Shown: positions 6,952-15,615, counted from the first letter of the stretch. The stretch: DNA of 37,211 bases from CAYNEI01 sp964396185 (GCA_964396185.1 CAYNEI010000022.1:1-37211), one strand, 5' to 3'. Made by a program: numbers and translations. Notes: generated from the sequence alone by a model not told the origin.

Positions 6952-8508
6952 ATGCGCGCCCCCATCCTCGCCGTCGCGCTTGCCCTGCTCGCCGTCCCCC
7001 TGACGGGCTGCATCGGCGGGGACGAAGAGCCCATCGAGCCCCAGGCGGACACCAGCGGCACCCAGGTCGATCAGCTCCCTGGCAACCCCAGCGTGCTCCA
7101 TCCCATCGCCGGCTCCAACGCCACGCCAGCCATCTCCCGCGATCAGGCGCTCGGCGGGCTTCCAGTCCCCCGGGGCGTGGGCTTCGTCGTGGACGCGCCG
7201 CTCTTCGAGCCCACTATCGGTGTCACCTCGGACGGCGCGCTGTTCGTCTCCAACACCGGCAAGGGGGAGCTCAGCGAGGAGGACCCACCGCCGGACACGG
7301 AGTACTCCTCGATCCTGCGGAGCACCGACCAGGGCCAGACGTGGGAGGATGTCACCGGCAGCATCGGGCCCGTCTCGATCCCGCCGGAGACCAGCGATCC
7401 CTACGTGTACGTGGACGAGGCCACCGACCGTGTCTACAACCTGGACATGATCGGGCTGAACTGCAACTGGGTGCGCTGGAGCGACGATCTGGGCGAATCC
7501 TGGATCAACAACCCGGCCGGCTGCGGGCAGCCGCCCGTGCTCGACCACCCGACGCTCTTCGCTGGTCCCCCCAACGCGGCGCCCACCGTGGGGTACGAGA
7601 ACGTGCTCTACCTCTGCGTGAACCGCGTGGCCGACAGCGCGTGCTCCACGAGCCTGGACGGCGGGCTCACCTGGACACCCTTCCTCCCGGTCTACGGACC
7701 CAGCGCGGGCCAAACCGGCGGGTTCTGCGGTGGCCTGCATGCCCACGGTGTCACAGCGCCCGATGGGACCGCGTATCTGCCCCGCGGCTACTGTGGCGTG
7801 CCCATGATCGCCGTGAGCCAGGACGACGGCCTCACATGGGAGCGCCACGTCATCAGCGAGGACGTCCCCACCCTGGGCCACGAGGTCGCCATCGCGGTCG
7901 ACGACCAGGGGACCGCCTTCGCGTTCTGGATCAGCGAGGACCACCACCCACAGCTCGCGTACAGCACGGACAAGGGTGTGAGCTGGAGCCAGCCCGTGGA
8001 CGTCGCCCCACCTGGCGTGAGCGTCACGAGCCACCCCACCATCGAGGCGGGCACGAACGGTGCCATCGCGTTGGCCTACGTGGGCACCGAGACCGACGCC
8101 GAGAGCTACGGCGACATGCCGGACGAGGCCACCTGGAACGCTTACTTGGCCATCGTCACCGATGCCACCGACCCTGATGCATCCGTGGCGACCACGACGG
8201 CCAACGACCCGGACCACCCCATCGGTCTCGGCGTCTGCGGCGGTACCCGCTGCCGCGCGGCCGACGACGGCGGCATCGGGGACTTCATCGACGTCACCAT
8301 CGACGACGATGGCCGCCCCTGGGCCGTCTTCGTGGACGTCTGCCTGGAAACGTGCGAGCAGACCGGCGAACCGGACCGCGCCAAGGGCGTCGGCCTGGTG
8401 GGCACGCTAGCCCAGGGCCCCAGCCTGCACGACCCAACGGCCCCGCTGCCAGCGCTCCCAGCGCTGCCTGGAGAGGCTGCGCCGGCCAACGGGACCAGCG
8501 CGGCCTGA
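6952..8508 (+). CDS. Asp-box (BNR/sialidase-like) beta-propeller lipoprotein, paralogue
   Basis: A 518-residue paralogue of the preceding protein, similar along nearly its whole length. Shared blocks include GVTSDGALFVSN, ILRSTDQGQTWEDV, DPYVYVDEATDRVYNLDM, FCGGLHAHGVTAPDGTAYLP and GDFIDVTIDDDGRPWAVFVD. The signal peptide ends LLAVPLTGC, a lipobox. Asp boxes: STDQGQTWED, SDDLGESWIN, SLDGGLTWTP, SQDDGLTWER and STDKGVSWSQ. No TATA box lies directly before the ATG, but GGAG is found 13-16 bases upstream, which fits translation from a polycistronic message. The tandem arrangement shows a gene duplication that has diverged. The surface ligand or substrate is unknown. Confidence 0.85.
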   Translation: MRAPILAVALALLAVPLTGCIGGDEEPIEPQADTSGTQVDQLPGNPSVLHPIAGSNATPAISRDQALGGLPVPRGVGFVVDAPLFEPTIGVTSDGALFVSNTGKGELSEEDPPPDTEYSSILRSTDQGQTWEDVTGSIGPVSIPPETSDPYVYVDEATDRVYNLDMIGLNCNWVRWSDDLGESWINNPAGCGQPPVLDHPTLFAGPPNAAPTVGYENVLYLCVNRVADSACSTSLDGGLTWTPFLPVYGPSAGQTGGFCGGLHAHGVTAPDGTAYLPRGYCGVPMIAVSQDDGLTWERHVISEDVPTLGHEVAIAVDDQGTAFAFWISEDHHPQLAYSTDKGVSWSQPVDVAPPGVSVTSHPTIEAGTNGAIALAYVGTETDAESYGDMPDEATWNAYLAIVTDATDPDASVATTTANDPDHPIGLGVCGGTRCRAADDGGIGDFIDVTIDDDGRPWAVFVDVCLETCEQTGEPDRAKGVGLVGTLAQGPSLHDPTAPLPALPALPGEAAPANGTSAA

Positions 8509-8583
8509 GCCACGCCGTTGCCGTCGCTCAAGCACGGAGGCAAGACGTGCTCGACGAAGGCACGAAGCGGTGAACGGACGCGC

Positions 8584-9558
8584 TCACCGATCACGGGTCT
8601 CCAGCCAACCCACGAGGCCAGCCAGATCCGCCGTGGCCGCGTTCGCCTCCAGGACGTCGAGGGCCTGGCGTGCGTCTTCGAGCCACGCGTCTGCCCGGTC
8701 TCGGCTCACGGAGAGCGCGCCGGTGGTCTCGCAGAGCTCGAGCACCCAGGCGATCTCAGCCTCGCTGGCCTGGCCGTCCAGGATCGCGTCCAAGCGGTCG
8801 CGGTCCTCAGGGCTCGCAGCTTGGTGGGCCGCCAAGAGCGGGTGGCTCTTCTTGCCGGCGAGCACATCCGAGCCCACGGGTTTGCCCAGGCGCTCCGGGT
8901 CCCCGACGAGATCGAGGATGTCGTCCTGGATCTGGAACCCCATGCCCAACGCGTGGCCGAAGCGATCCATGGCCTCCACGACCGCTGAGTCCGCACCGGC
9001 GATGCGGGCTCCGTTGGACGTGGCGCAGGCGAAGAGCGCTGCGGTTTTCTTGGCGATCATCGCCTCGTACTCCTCGACGGTGGGCCAGCGCCCTTCGTAG
9101 ACCATGTCCAGGTGTTGGCCTTCGCAGAGCACGCGGGCCGTGCGGGCGACTTGCTCCAGGACCACGGCCGTCCACGGGGCTTGGCCGAGCCGGGCGAGCA
9201 CCTCGAAGCTCAAGGCGTAGAGCACGTCTCCAGCCAGGATGGCTGAGGCATCGTCGTAGGCGACGTGCACGGCAGGCACGCCTCGGCGTAGCTCGTCGTC
9301 GTCCATCAGGTCGTCGTGGACGAGGCTGAAGGTGTGGAGCAGCTCCACGCTCAGAGCAAGGGGGTCGGCGGCCTCGAGCTCGCCGCCGGTGGCCTCGCAG
9401 GACAGCACAGCCAGGGCCGGGCGCAGCGCTTTGCCGCCAGCGCGTGGGTAGCTGATCGCGGCCTCCCGGAGCTCGGGCTCCTCGATGACCGAGATCGCAG
9501 CCTCGAGCTCCTTGGCGAGTCGGGCACCTTGCTCGACCACGCGCTCCGGCGGGGGCAT
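8584..9558 (-). CDS. idsA: Polyprenyl (geranylgeranyl-type) diphosphate synthase
   Basis: A 324-residue trans-prenyltransferase that condenses isopentenyl diphosphate units. The first Asp-rich motif is DDLMDDD (82-88), the second DDILD (212-216). GGKALRP (41-47) and the LVHDD context are typical. In archaea such enzymes make geranylgeranyl or farnesylgeranyl diphosphate for membrane lipids; the chain length cannot be read with certainty. The ATG at 9558 lies 10 bases after the RNase J stop. A longer open frame to 9615 overlaps the RNase J gene and lacks family similarity. The two genes probably form an operon with RNase J first, so its transcription likely starts near 10970. Confidence 0.9.
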   Translation of the reverse strand: MPPPERVVEQGARLAKELEAAISVIEEPELREAAISYPRAGGKALRPALAVLSCEATGGELEAADPLALSVELLHTFSLVHDDLMDDDELRRGVPAVHVAYDDASAILAGDVLYALSFEVLARLGQAPWTAVVLEQVARTARVLCEGQHLDMVYEGRWPTVEEYEAMIAKKTAALFACATSNGARIAGADSAVVEAMDRFGHALGMGFQIQDDILDLVGDPERLGKPVGSDVLAGKKSHPLLAAHQAASPEDRDRLDAILDGQASEAEIAWVLELCETTGALSVSRDRADAWLEDARQALDVLEANAATADLAGLVGWLETRDR

Positions 9559-9568
9559 GGTTCTCACT

Positions 9569-10915
9569 TCACAGGATCTTGGACTGCCCGTTGCGCAGGA
9601 TGTGCACCTGGTCACCCAGGCGCCATCCGTGGAACTCGCAGAGGTCGGCCAGCGCGCTCTGGTGCTGGATGTCCCCGTGGGCCGGGAAGACGAACTCCGG
9701 TTCGAGCATGCCGAGCAGTTCGCGGTGGTCCTCGCGGGCCGCGTGCCCGCTCACGTGCGCGCCCTTGATGATGCGCGCGCCCTTCATGCGCAGCTTCTCC
9801 TCGAGGGTGTAGCGCTGGGCGACGTTGTTCGGGTTGGGGATCGTCCGGGCCGAGAAGACGACCTGGTCGTTGTCCTGGATCTTGAACGGGGTCTCATCCC
9901 GTGCCATGCGCGTCAACAGCGCGTACTGCTCCCCCTGGTGACCGGTCACGCAGCAGAGGTAGTCCTCCTTGCCCTCCTGCATGACCTTCTTGAGCTTGCG
10001 GTTGATCTCGCGCCCGTAGCCGAACATCTCGACGTTCTCGGGCACCTTGAGCAAGCCCACCTCTTCAGCGACCTCTGTGTACTTCTTCATGGAGCGGCCG
10101 CACAAGATGACCTTGCGGTCCAGCTGGTCGCCGAACTCCATGATGGATTTGATGCGCTGGGTGTGGCTCGAGAAGGTGGTCACGAGCAGGCCCGAGCGCT
10201 CGTCCTCTAGACCCAGGAGATGGTCCTTGAGCAGGTCTCGAGCGATCATCTCGCTCGGGGTCTTGGTCTCCTCGTGGGCGTTCGTGGACTCGCTGATCAG
10301 CGCGAGCACACCCTCCATGCCGATCTGCCGGAGCCGGTCGTAGTCCGGCTTGGAGCCGATGACCGGGAAGTTGTCGAACTTGAAGTCCAACGCGTAGACG
10401 ATGGCCCCTCGCGGGGTGTGCAGCACCGGCATGGCGGTCTGGACGATGGAGTGCGTCATGTGGATGAACTCCACCTCCAGGGCCTCGCTGAGCTGGCGCC
10501 GGCCGCCGGTGTTCATGCTGATGAGCTGGTTGGGGATCTCGTTGTGACCCCCGCCCCGGTTGTCATCGCGCATGTTCTCCACGAGCTTGATCGTGTACGG
10601 CGTCCCGATGATCGGGCAATCGTACTTGCGAGCCAGCTTGCGCACAGCGCCGATGTGGTCCAGGTGACCATGGCCAAGCACGATGGCCTTGACCTCGGCG
10701 TTCAGGTTCTTCATCACGCGATCATCTGGGATCGCGCCCATGTCCCACAGGTCGTCTGGGGAGAGGCTTTCGAAGACAGCGTCCTCGTGGATGAGGATGC
10801 GGTCGAGCTTGATGCCCATGTCGAAGATGACTGCTTCGTTCCCGACACGGACCACGGTCATGTTGCGGCCGAACTCGTTGTAGCCGCCAACGGGTAAAAT
10901 CTCAACTTCTACCAT
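9569..10915 (-). CDS. rnj: Archaeal RNase J (metallo-beta-lactamase/beta-CASP ribonuclease)
   Basis: A 448-residue nuclease. Metal-binding motifs: HGHLDHIG (82-89), HMTHSIVQ, YALDFKFD; beta-CASP motifs: LISESTNA, HVSGHA and PAHGD near the C-terminus. Length and the start MVEVEILPVGGYNEFGRN match euryarchaeal RNase J. Family knowledge: this is a 5'-to-3' exoribonuclease in RNA decay and maturation, often acting with the archaeal exosome or helicases. The ATG at 10915 is preceded by a GGACGTGATT element (10919-10928, minus strand) resembling a Shine-Dalgarno site. Unlike most genes here it seems to have a leader of about 55 bases, because its TATA-like box lies at 10991-11001. The polyprenyl synthase follows in the same operon. 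Confidence 0.93.
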   Translation of the reverse strand: MVEVEILPVGGYNEFGRNMTVVRVGNEAVIFDMGIKLDRILIHEDAVFESLSPDDLWDMGAIPDDRVMKNLNAEVKAIVLGHGHLDHIGAVRKLARKYDCPIIGTPYTIKLVENMRDDNRGGGHNEIPNQLISMNTGGRRQLSEALEVEFIHMTHSIVQTAMPVLHTPRGAIVYALDFKFDNFPVIGSKPDYDRLRQIGMEGVLALISESTNAHEETKTPSEMIARDLLKDHLLGLEDERSGLLVTTFSSHTQRIKSIMEFGDQLDRKVILCGRSMKKYTEVAEEVGLLKVPENVEMFGYGREINRKLKKVMQEGKEDYLCCVTGHQGEQYALLTRMARDETPFKIQDNDQVVFSARTIPNPNNVAQRYTLEEKLRMKGARIIKGAHVSGHAAREDHRELLGMLEPEFVFPAHGDIQHQSALADLCEFHGWRLGDQVHILRNGQSKIL

Positions 10916-10940
10916 ACGGAATCACGTCCATCCAGATCCG

Positions 10941-10955
10941 GTCCCGAAACGGGAC
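10941..10955 (-). promoter_or_regulatory. Hairpin in the RNase J mRNA leader
   Basis: GTCCCG/CGGGAC forms a 6-bp stem with a 3-base loop, between the predicted transcription start (about 10970) and the Shine-Dalgarno-like site. It may protect the 5' end or act in autoregulation; both ideas are inference. Confidence 0.4.
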
Positions 10956-10990
10956 GAGGCCCAGGGGATGGTCCCAGGTTAGAGCACACT

Positions 10991-11001
10991 CTATTTAAAA
11001 C
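10991..11001 (-). promoter_or_regulatory. TATA box of the RNase J operon
   Basis: GTTTTAAATAG on the minus strand, a strong AT-rich box. It lies about 80 bases from the start codon, implying a leadered mRNA. The rest of the 218-base gap holds the leader and the divergent promoter of the next gene. Confidence 0.6.
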
Positions 11002-11098
11002 GTGTGGTGCGGTGGTGCCGGTGGGTACCCCCTCGCGGCTGGGTCGGGGGTATGGTGTGAGGGCACGAGCCGGGCTGGAGGCGGGGGGTCAAGGGGGC

Positions 11099-11110
11099 GT
11101 TTTATATTAG
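11099..11110 (+). promoter_or_regulatory. TATA box of the coiled-coil gene
   Basis: GTTTTATATTAG, the best TATA match in the window, centred about 30 bases before the ATG at 11134. Suggests a strongly expressed, leaderless message. Confidence 0.6.
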
Positions 11111-11133
11111 GAAGGGGCCGCATCTAGGCTGCG

Positions 11134-11886
11134 ATGGCGGAAGAAGCGATGTCTGATGCCCCATCGGTGGTCGAGATGACAGAGGACAGCACCAACGAGT
11201 CTGAGGTCATCAAGAAGCGCCTCGGATCGATCCAGGAAGAGCTCTCTCAGATCGAATCCCAGGTCCGCCGAGACGCCGAGTCCCTGCAGAAGCTGAGGTC
11301 CATGCTGGACGTCTCCTACCTCGAGGAGATCACCACCCTGATCAGCGATCTCGAGGTCCGCGTGAGCGAGGTCGCCTCGGAGGCCGAGCAGGCCAAGAAC
11401 CGAGCCAACCGAGCCGAAGCCGAGCTCCAGGAGGAGCAGGAGCGCCTCGAGAAGCTCTGGGACGTCTACAAGAAGCAGGAAGCCGAGCTCAAGGAGCTCC
11501 AGGGGACCAAGGCCGAGGCCCAAGCGGAGGCCACCGAGCTGCGCGACGAGATGGAGACCGTGCGCAGCGAGCTCCAGTCAGAGCGCCGGGCGCTCCGCCA
11601 AGCCCAAGAGGAGAACGGGGAGTTGCGCCAGAAGGTCGCTGATCTCGAGGCCGAGACAGAGAAGCTCACCGCCTACGACGAGCTCGAGGCCAAGCACGAC
11701 GAGCTGGCCGAGGAGCTCGAGTCCGAGCGCGAGCGCCTGACCAAGCTCTACGGTGTCTTCGAGGAGACCGAGGCAGAGCGCGACGACCTCGCTGCCACGA
11801 CCCGACAGTGGGAGGCGTGGTTCGAGGCGCACAAGGACGCTCTCCAGGGCGTCTCCAAGGCCTTCAACGAGGCACCCACGGAGTGA
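11134..11886 (+). CDS. Coiled-coil protein of unknown function
   Basis: A 250-residue, very acidic and Glu-rich protein. From about residue 20 to 230 it is almost continuous heptad-like coiled coil (for example QEELSQIESQVRRDAESLQK and later ERERLTKLYGVFEETEAERD). It has no signal peptide or membrane helix, so it is likely cytoplasmic. A region with Trp near EKLWDVYKKQ and a C-terminal WEAWFEAHKDALQGV interrupt the pattern. No enzyme motif is visible. The strong leaderless promoter and its place upstream of the DHH-Pcc1 genes, 25 bases away, suggest one transcript. It may be a structural or SMC-like protein, but nothing in the sequence proves this. Confidence 0.7.
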   Translation: MAEEAMSDAPSVVEMTEDSTNESEVIKKRLGSIQEELSQIESQVRRDAESLQKLRSMLDVSYLEEITTLISDLEVRVSEVASEAEQAKNRANRAEAELQEEQERLEKLWDVYKKQEAELKELQGTKAEAQAEATELRDEMETVRSELQSERRALRQAQEENGELRQKVADLEAETEKLTAYDELEAKHDELAEELESERERLTKLYGVFEETEAERDDLAATTRQWEAWFEAHKDALQGVSKAFNEAPTE

Positions 11887-11911
11887 TCCCTGACCGTCGC
11901 TTCCTCTGTCC

Positions 11912-13243
11912 ATGAGCCTCGAGGCAAGGGTTCGCGAGGCCGCGCAACGCATCGAGTCGCTGGACTTCGTGCGCGTCTTCTCCGACGACGACGCCGACGG
12001 CATCGCTGCAGCCAGCGTGCTCGCCGCAGCACTCGACCGGCGAGGCATCCCGTTCCACCTCACCATGGACCGGCTGCACGCCAACGAGTACCCTGGCCTC
12101 GAGAAGCACGACCACCTGGTGCTCATGGACCAGGGCGCTGGCGAGCTCGACCAGCTCGCCCGCCACCCTGGAGATGTGATCGTGCTCGACCACCACCAGG
12201 TGCGCGGCCGTGCACCACGCGTGCTCCACGTCAACCCGAACCTGGAAGGCATCAACGGCACCTCGAACTGCTGTGCCTCGACTCTGGCCATGCTCGTGGC
12301 CCTCCAGCTCGACCCCACCAACCAGGACCTCGCACCCGTGGCCCTGGCCGGCATCGTCGGGGACCGCCAGCACGTCCCGCGGCTGGCCGAGACCAACGCC
12401 ACCCTGGCCCAACGCCTCTCCGATGGCGGCATGCTCAACCTCAGACGAGGCATGCCCCTGGACCGCTGGAGCCCCATCCACCAAGCCCTGGCCAAGAGCG
12501 TGGACCCCTACCTGGTCGGCCTGGCAGGCAGCGCCTCGAAAGCACGCGATTTCGTCGAGGAGCTTGGGCTGCCTGCGGAGGCCACCATCGACGATCTCAC
12601 CGCTGAGGAGGAGCGCACCCTGACCAGTGCTGTGGTCGCCCACATGCTCTCCCACGGCGTCGAAGCCCGCGCGGCCGAGCAAGCTGCAGGCACCCGCTTC
12701 GAGGGCGAGCTGGGCGGGCGCACCGTGGACGCCGGCGAGCTCAGCGCCATGCTCAACGCGTGCGCTAGAGAGGCCAAACCCGGCCTGGGTCTCGCCCTGG
12801 CCAACGGGGACACCCAGGCCTTCGAGCAGGCCCGCAAGCTCGCCGAGGGCTACCGCGAGGACCTGCTCCGAGGCCTGCTCAAGTTACAGCGCGACCCGCC
12901 CACCCAGATGGAGGCGATCCAGGTCTTCGATGCCGTGGACCCCGATCTCGTCGGCGCTCACTGCGGGCTTGGCATGACGTACCTGTTCCCCAAGGACAAA
13001 CCCGCGCTGGGCTTGAAGACGAGCAACGGCAACCTCAAGGTCAGCGCGCGCGCCACCCAGGACCTCGTCGACGCGGGCTTGGATCTGGCCGCCGCGCTCT
13101 CAGCCGCAGCAGACGAGCACAACGGTGGCGGCGGCGGTCACCCCATCGCTGCTGGTGCCATGGTCCCCATCACCGAGCGAGAGGGGTTCCTGGACACGGT
13201 CGATAGCATCGTGGAGGACCAGCTCCGTGGACACGCCAACTAG
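11912..13243 (+). CDS. DHH/DHHA1 phosphoesterase, archaeal RecJ-like (GAN-type)
   Basis: A 443-residue DHH-family protein. Motif I DDDADG (25-30), an Asp in LMDQGAGE, the signature DHH at 93-95 in VLDHHQ, and the following GIVGDRQH are all present. The C-terminal DHHA1 domain ends in GGGGGHPIAAGAM. Family knowledge: archaeal relatives such as GAN bind GINS at the replication fork and degrade single-stranded DNA, or act as nucleases on RNA. The adjacent downstream pcc1-like gene overlaps by 17 bases; the same pairing occurs in other euryarchaea to my knowledge. All metal ligands seem intact. Exact substrate unknown. Confidence 0.88.
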   Translation: MSLEARVREAAQRIESLDFVRVFSDDDADGIAAASVLAAALDRRGIPFHLTMDRLHANEYPGLEKHDHLVLMDQGAGELDQLARHPGDVIVLDHHQVRGRAPRVLHVNPNLEGINGTSNCCASTLAMLVALQLDPTNQDLAPVALAGIVGDRQHVPRLAETNATLAQRLSDGGMLNLRRGMPLDRWSPIHQALAKSVDPYLVGLAGSASKARDFVEELGLPAEATIDDLTAEEERTLTSAVVAHMLSHGVEARAAEQAAGTRFEGELGGRTVDAGELSAMLNACAREAKPGLGLALANGDTQAFEQARKLAEGYREDLLRGLLKLQRDPPTQMEAIQVFDAVDPDLVGAHCGLGMTYLFPKDKPALGLKTSNGNLKVSARATQDLVDAGLDLAAALSAAADEHNGGGGGHPIAAGAMVPITEREGFLDTVDSIVEDQLRGHAN

Positions 13244-13460
13244 GTTCACGACCGAGTGGCGCCTGGTCATCCAGCACCCCGAGGCCACCAGCCTCGCCGA
13301 CGCGCTTGAGCCCGAAACCGGCGACTACGCCGAGCTCAGCGTGGAGGCCAGCGACCGCCTCGTCATGCAAGGCCAAGGCGACCCTGGCCAAGCGCTCCAC
13401 ACCCTCGACGACCTGCTGGCATGCGTGACCGCTGCCAGCCAGGCGGTGGAGATCGACTGA
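13227..13460 (+). CDS. KEOPS complex subunit Pcc1-like protein
   Basis: A 77-residue protein whose sequence (WRLVIQHPEATSLADALEP, then LSVEASDRLVMQGQGDPGQAL, then LDDLLACVTAASQAVE) fits the small beta-beta-alpha Pcc1 fold. Family knowledge: Pcc1 dimerises within the KEOPS complex, which makes t6A in tRNAs. The GTG start at 13227 overlaps the end of the DHH gene by 17 bases, indicating translational coupling. The assignment rests on size, pattern and the DHH-pcc1 gene order, not on a search. Confidence 0.7.
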   Translation: MDTPTRFTTEWRLVIQHPEATSLADALEPETGDYAELSVEASDRLVMQGQGDPGQALHTLDDLLACVTAASQAVEID

Positions 13461-13525
13461 GCCAGCCCGCCCAGATCAGCGCGAACGAGCGTCAGCTTCG
13501 AGTACGCGGGCCCCGTTGGCGCCTC

Positions 13526-14023
13526 ATGCAGCGCCATCCCGCCTTGCAGGATCTCTCCCGAGACCACTTCGATGCCCTGGCCCTGGCCCAGCTCATCCGG
13601 CGCTCCATGGAGGGCCACGAGATGGGGGGCACCCCCGAGCAAGCGGCCACGCGCCTCGTGGAGGCGTGGGAGCAGGAGCTTGCCTGGCACTTCCGCGAGG
13701 AAGAGGAGGTCCTTCTCCCGATCCACCAACGCCACGTGGACCCGGCGGAAGATGAGACCATCCGCAGGGTGCTCTCAGACCACGCTTGGTTCCGGGACGA
13801 GGTGCCCGCGCTCGTCCAGGCCCTGGAGGCGGGCGAGCCCATCGGGGATCGCGTGGCGCGCATCGGTGAGCGCCTCCACGACCACGCTCGCCTGGAGGAC
13901 CGCGAGTGGTTCCCTGCCATCGAGGCTTCCCTCTCGGAGGCGGAGCTGGACGAACTCGCCCATCGGTCGCGCGCCTACCGGAAGGCGCATCGCGGGCGCG
14001 AGGCGATCGGGCCGCGGTCGTGA
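13526..14023 (+). CDS. Hemerythrin-like HHE cation-binding protein
   Basis: A 165-residue protein with the His/Glu pattern of HHE domains: MQRHPALQDLSRDHFDAL, WHFREEEEVLLP, SDHAWFRDEV and LHDHARLEDREWF. These supply enough His and Glu residues for a di-iron centre. Family knowledge: such proteins bind O2, NO or iron, or repair iron-sulfur centres. ATG 13526 is chosen because it begins right before the first His-containing helix; an earlier in-frame start at 13421 overlaps the Pcc1-like gene. No TATA box is obvious, so it may be read from the upstream genes, 65 bases away. Physiological role unknown. Confidence 0.82.
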   Translation: MQRHPALQDLSRDHFDALALAQLIRRSMEGHEMGGTPEQAATRLVEAWEQELAWHFREEEEVLLPIHQRHVDPAEDETIRRVLSDHAWFRDEVPALVQALEAGEPIGDRVARIGERLHDHARLEDREWFPAIEASLSEAELDELAHRSRAYRKAHRGREAIGPRS

Positions 14024-14040
14024 GCTGGCTCAGGGGTCCA

Positions 14041-14058
14041 CAACAACCCTTTTACCCC
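14041..14058 (+). promoter_or_regulatory. Promoter of LVIVD lipoprotein 1 (CAACAAC plus TATA)
   Basis: CAACAACCCTTTTACCCC, with TTTTA centred 27 bases before the ATG at 14079. The same CAACAAC-TATA-CCCC layout precedes the paralogue at 18279. Confidence 0.55.
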
Positions 14059-14078
14059 CGCACGCCGCCTCCTCGCCC

Positions 14079-15512
14079 ATGCGCAGCGCGAGCACCGGGC
14101 TTATGGCCCTCTTGATGGTCTCCACGGCCCTTGCGGGCTGCATCGGCTCCAGCGACGACGAGCTCTCCACCGACCAGGCCGACACCGAGATCCTGGATTG
14201 GGTGTTCGAGGACTTCATCGTGGCCGACCACGACCACGCTGACCCCATCGAGCACCAAGTCTCCTCGCCCACCACCGAGGCCATCGCCCACCACGCGTTG
14301 AGCGAGGATGGCGTGCCCCACTCCTACATCGGCGAGCTCGACACACGCGCGGGCCTGACCGCCGTGGCCATCTTGGGCCAAGGCTCCACGCCAGGCTTCG
14401 TGCTCCTGGACACCAGCGATCCGTCCACGCCAGAGCTGCTAGGCCGCGCAGAGGCCCCATACTCCTACGCGGTGGACGTCAAGCTCACCAGCGACGGCGC
14501 GTACGCACTGTTGGCCACCCAGGAGATCACCAGCCGCACCGGCGGCCAACCCACCCCTGATGCGCTGGCCGACGGAACGTATGCCGCGCGCAACGGCATC
14601 ATGGTCTGGGACATCACCGACCCGACCAACCCCACCCTGGCCAGCTTCGCGCCCGCAGAGGCGCTCGGGTGCCACATGATCAGCGTCGCCGAGATCGACG
14701 GCGAGGAGTGGGTGTTCTGCATCAACCAGTCCCTCACGGTCTACCGGTTCGAGCGCTCCCCCGAGCCGACCCTCGTTCAGGCCGGGGCGTTCTGGCCGTT
14801 CGGCACCGAGGGCTATGAGCTCATCGTGGAAGAGGAGCGCGCGCTCCCGGGCCCCCTGCCCCACGACATGACCTACCAGCCTGACCCGATCGACGGCACC
14901 CCGACGCTCACGGTGAGCCACTGGGATCTAGGCGTGGTCACCCTCGACGTCTCCAACCCCCAGGCCCCCGAGCAGCGGTTCCGATGGAACGGGCAGGGCG
15001 CCGAGCACTACCAGGGGTTCGTGCACTCGGCCATGCTCACCGAGCTGGACGACAAGCGCGTGCTCGTGGCCTCGCCCGAGACCCTGGACGACATCCTGCC
15101 AGCCATCTGGGTGCTCGACGTGACCGACTGGGACAACCCTGAGCTCCTGGCCGAGTGGAGCAACCCCGGCGGGCACACGAGCCAGGGGCTGCTTATGACG
15201 ACCCACCAGCTCCAGATCGTGGGCGAGCGTCTCTACCTCGCCTACAACCACAACGGGCTCTGGGTGCTCAACCTCACCACCATGATCGAGCACGGTGGCA
15301 GCGCACCGGACGCGCGCGAGATCGAGGCGGTCCATCTCCCCAGCCTCGACGGGGAGCTCTACGACCGCGACGCTTACCCGAGCGGCGTGCCGGGTACCTG
15401 GGACGTCAACGTGGTAGGCGGCTACGTGCTCATGACCGACCGCTACACGGGCCTGCATGTGACCCACATCGAAGGGGACCCCATCACGCCAGGCTGGACC
15501 AGCTTCGCCTAG
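14079..15512 (+). CDS. LVIVD-repeat beta-propeller lipoprotein
   Basis: A 477-residue secreted protein with a signal peptide and lipobox (STALAGC). It carries LVIVD-like repeats, each a strand ending in D-x-S/T-D-P-x-x-P: VLLDTSDPSTPELLG, MVWDITDPTNPTLAS, VTLDVSNPQAPEQRF and IWVLDVTDWDNPELLA. They predict a beta propeller outside the cell. After the lipobox linker is a His/Asp-rich segment, ADHDHADPIEHQ, which could bind metal. The function of LVIVD proteins is unknown; some occur on archaeal and bacterial surfaces. The ATG is leaderless relative to its TATA box. Confidence 0.85.
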   Translation: MRSASTGLMALLMVSTALAGCIGSSDDELSTDQADTEILDWVFEDFIVADHDHADPIEHQVSSPTTEAIAHHALSEDGVPHSYIGELDTRAGLTAVAILGQGSTPGFVLLDTSDPSTPELLGRAEAPYSYAVDVKLTSDGAYALLATQEITSRTGGQPTPDALADGTYAARNGIMVWDITDPTNPTLASFAPAEALGCHMISVAEIDGEEWVFCINQSLTVYRFERSPEPTLVQAGAFWPFGTEGYELIVEEERALPGPLPHDMTYQPDPIDGTPTLTVSHWDLGVVTLDVSNPQAPEQRFRWNGQGAEHYQGFVHSAMLTELDDKRVLVASPETLDDILPAIWVLDVTDWDNPELLAEWSNPGGHTSQGLLMTTHQLQIVGERLYLAYNHNGLWVLNLTTMIEHGGSAPDAREIEAVHLPSLDGELYDRDAYPSGVPGTWDVNVVGGYVLMTDRYTGLHVTHIEGDPITPGWTSFA

Positions 15513-15514
15513 CG

Positions 15515-15615
15515 CAACAGGAACACGACGGACCCGACGGGCCGCCACGGGCACGCAGAGCCCTCATCCTCGCTCCGTTCGTCGTGTCCGCCGTGCCCTC
15601 GTCGTGTTCTCTACT
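15515..15615. repeat. Inverted repeat of CACGACGG-type units
   Basis: The gap between two convergent genes holds ACACGACGGACCCGACGGG and GCCACGGGCACGCAGAG on the left. On the right, reverse-complemented, lie ACACGACGAGGGCACGG and CGGACACGACGAACGG. It is the most evenly armed of the three intergenic repeat elements in the window. In this position it could form a hairpin between converging transcripts. Confidence 0.5.

Noticed and set aside
6853..8217. 454-codon minus-strand open frame
   Set aside because: Antisense to the second Asp-box lipoprotein; Val/Gly/Arg-rich shadow with no motif.
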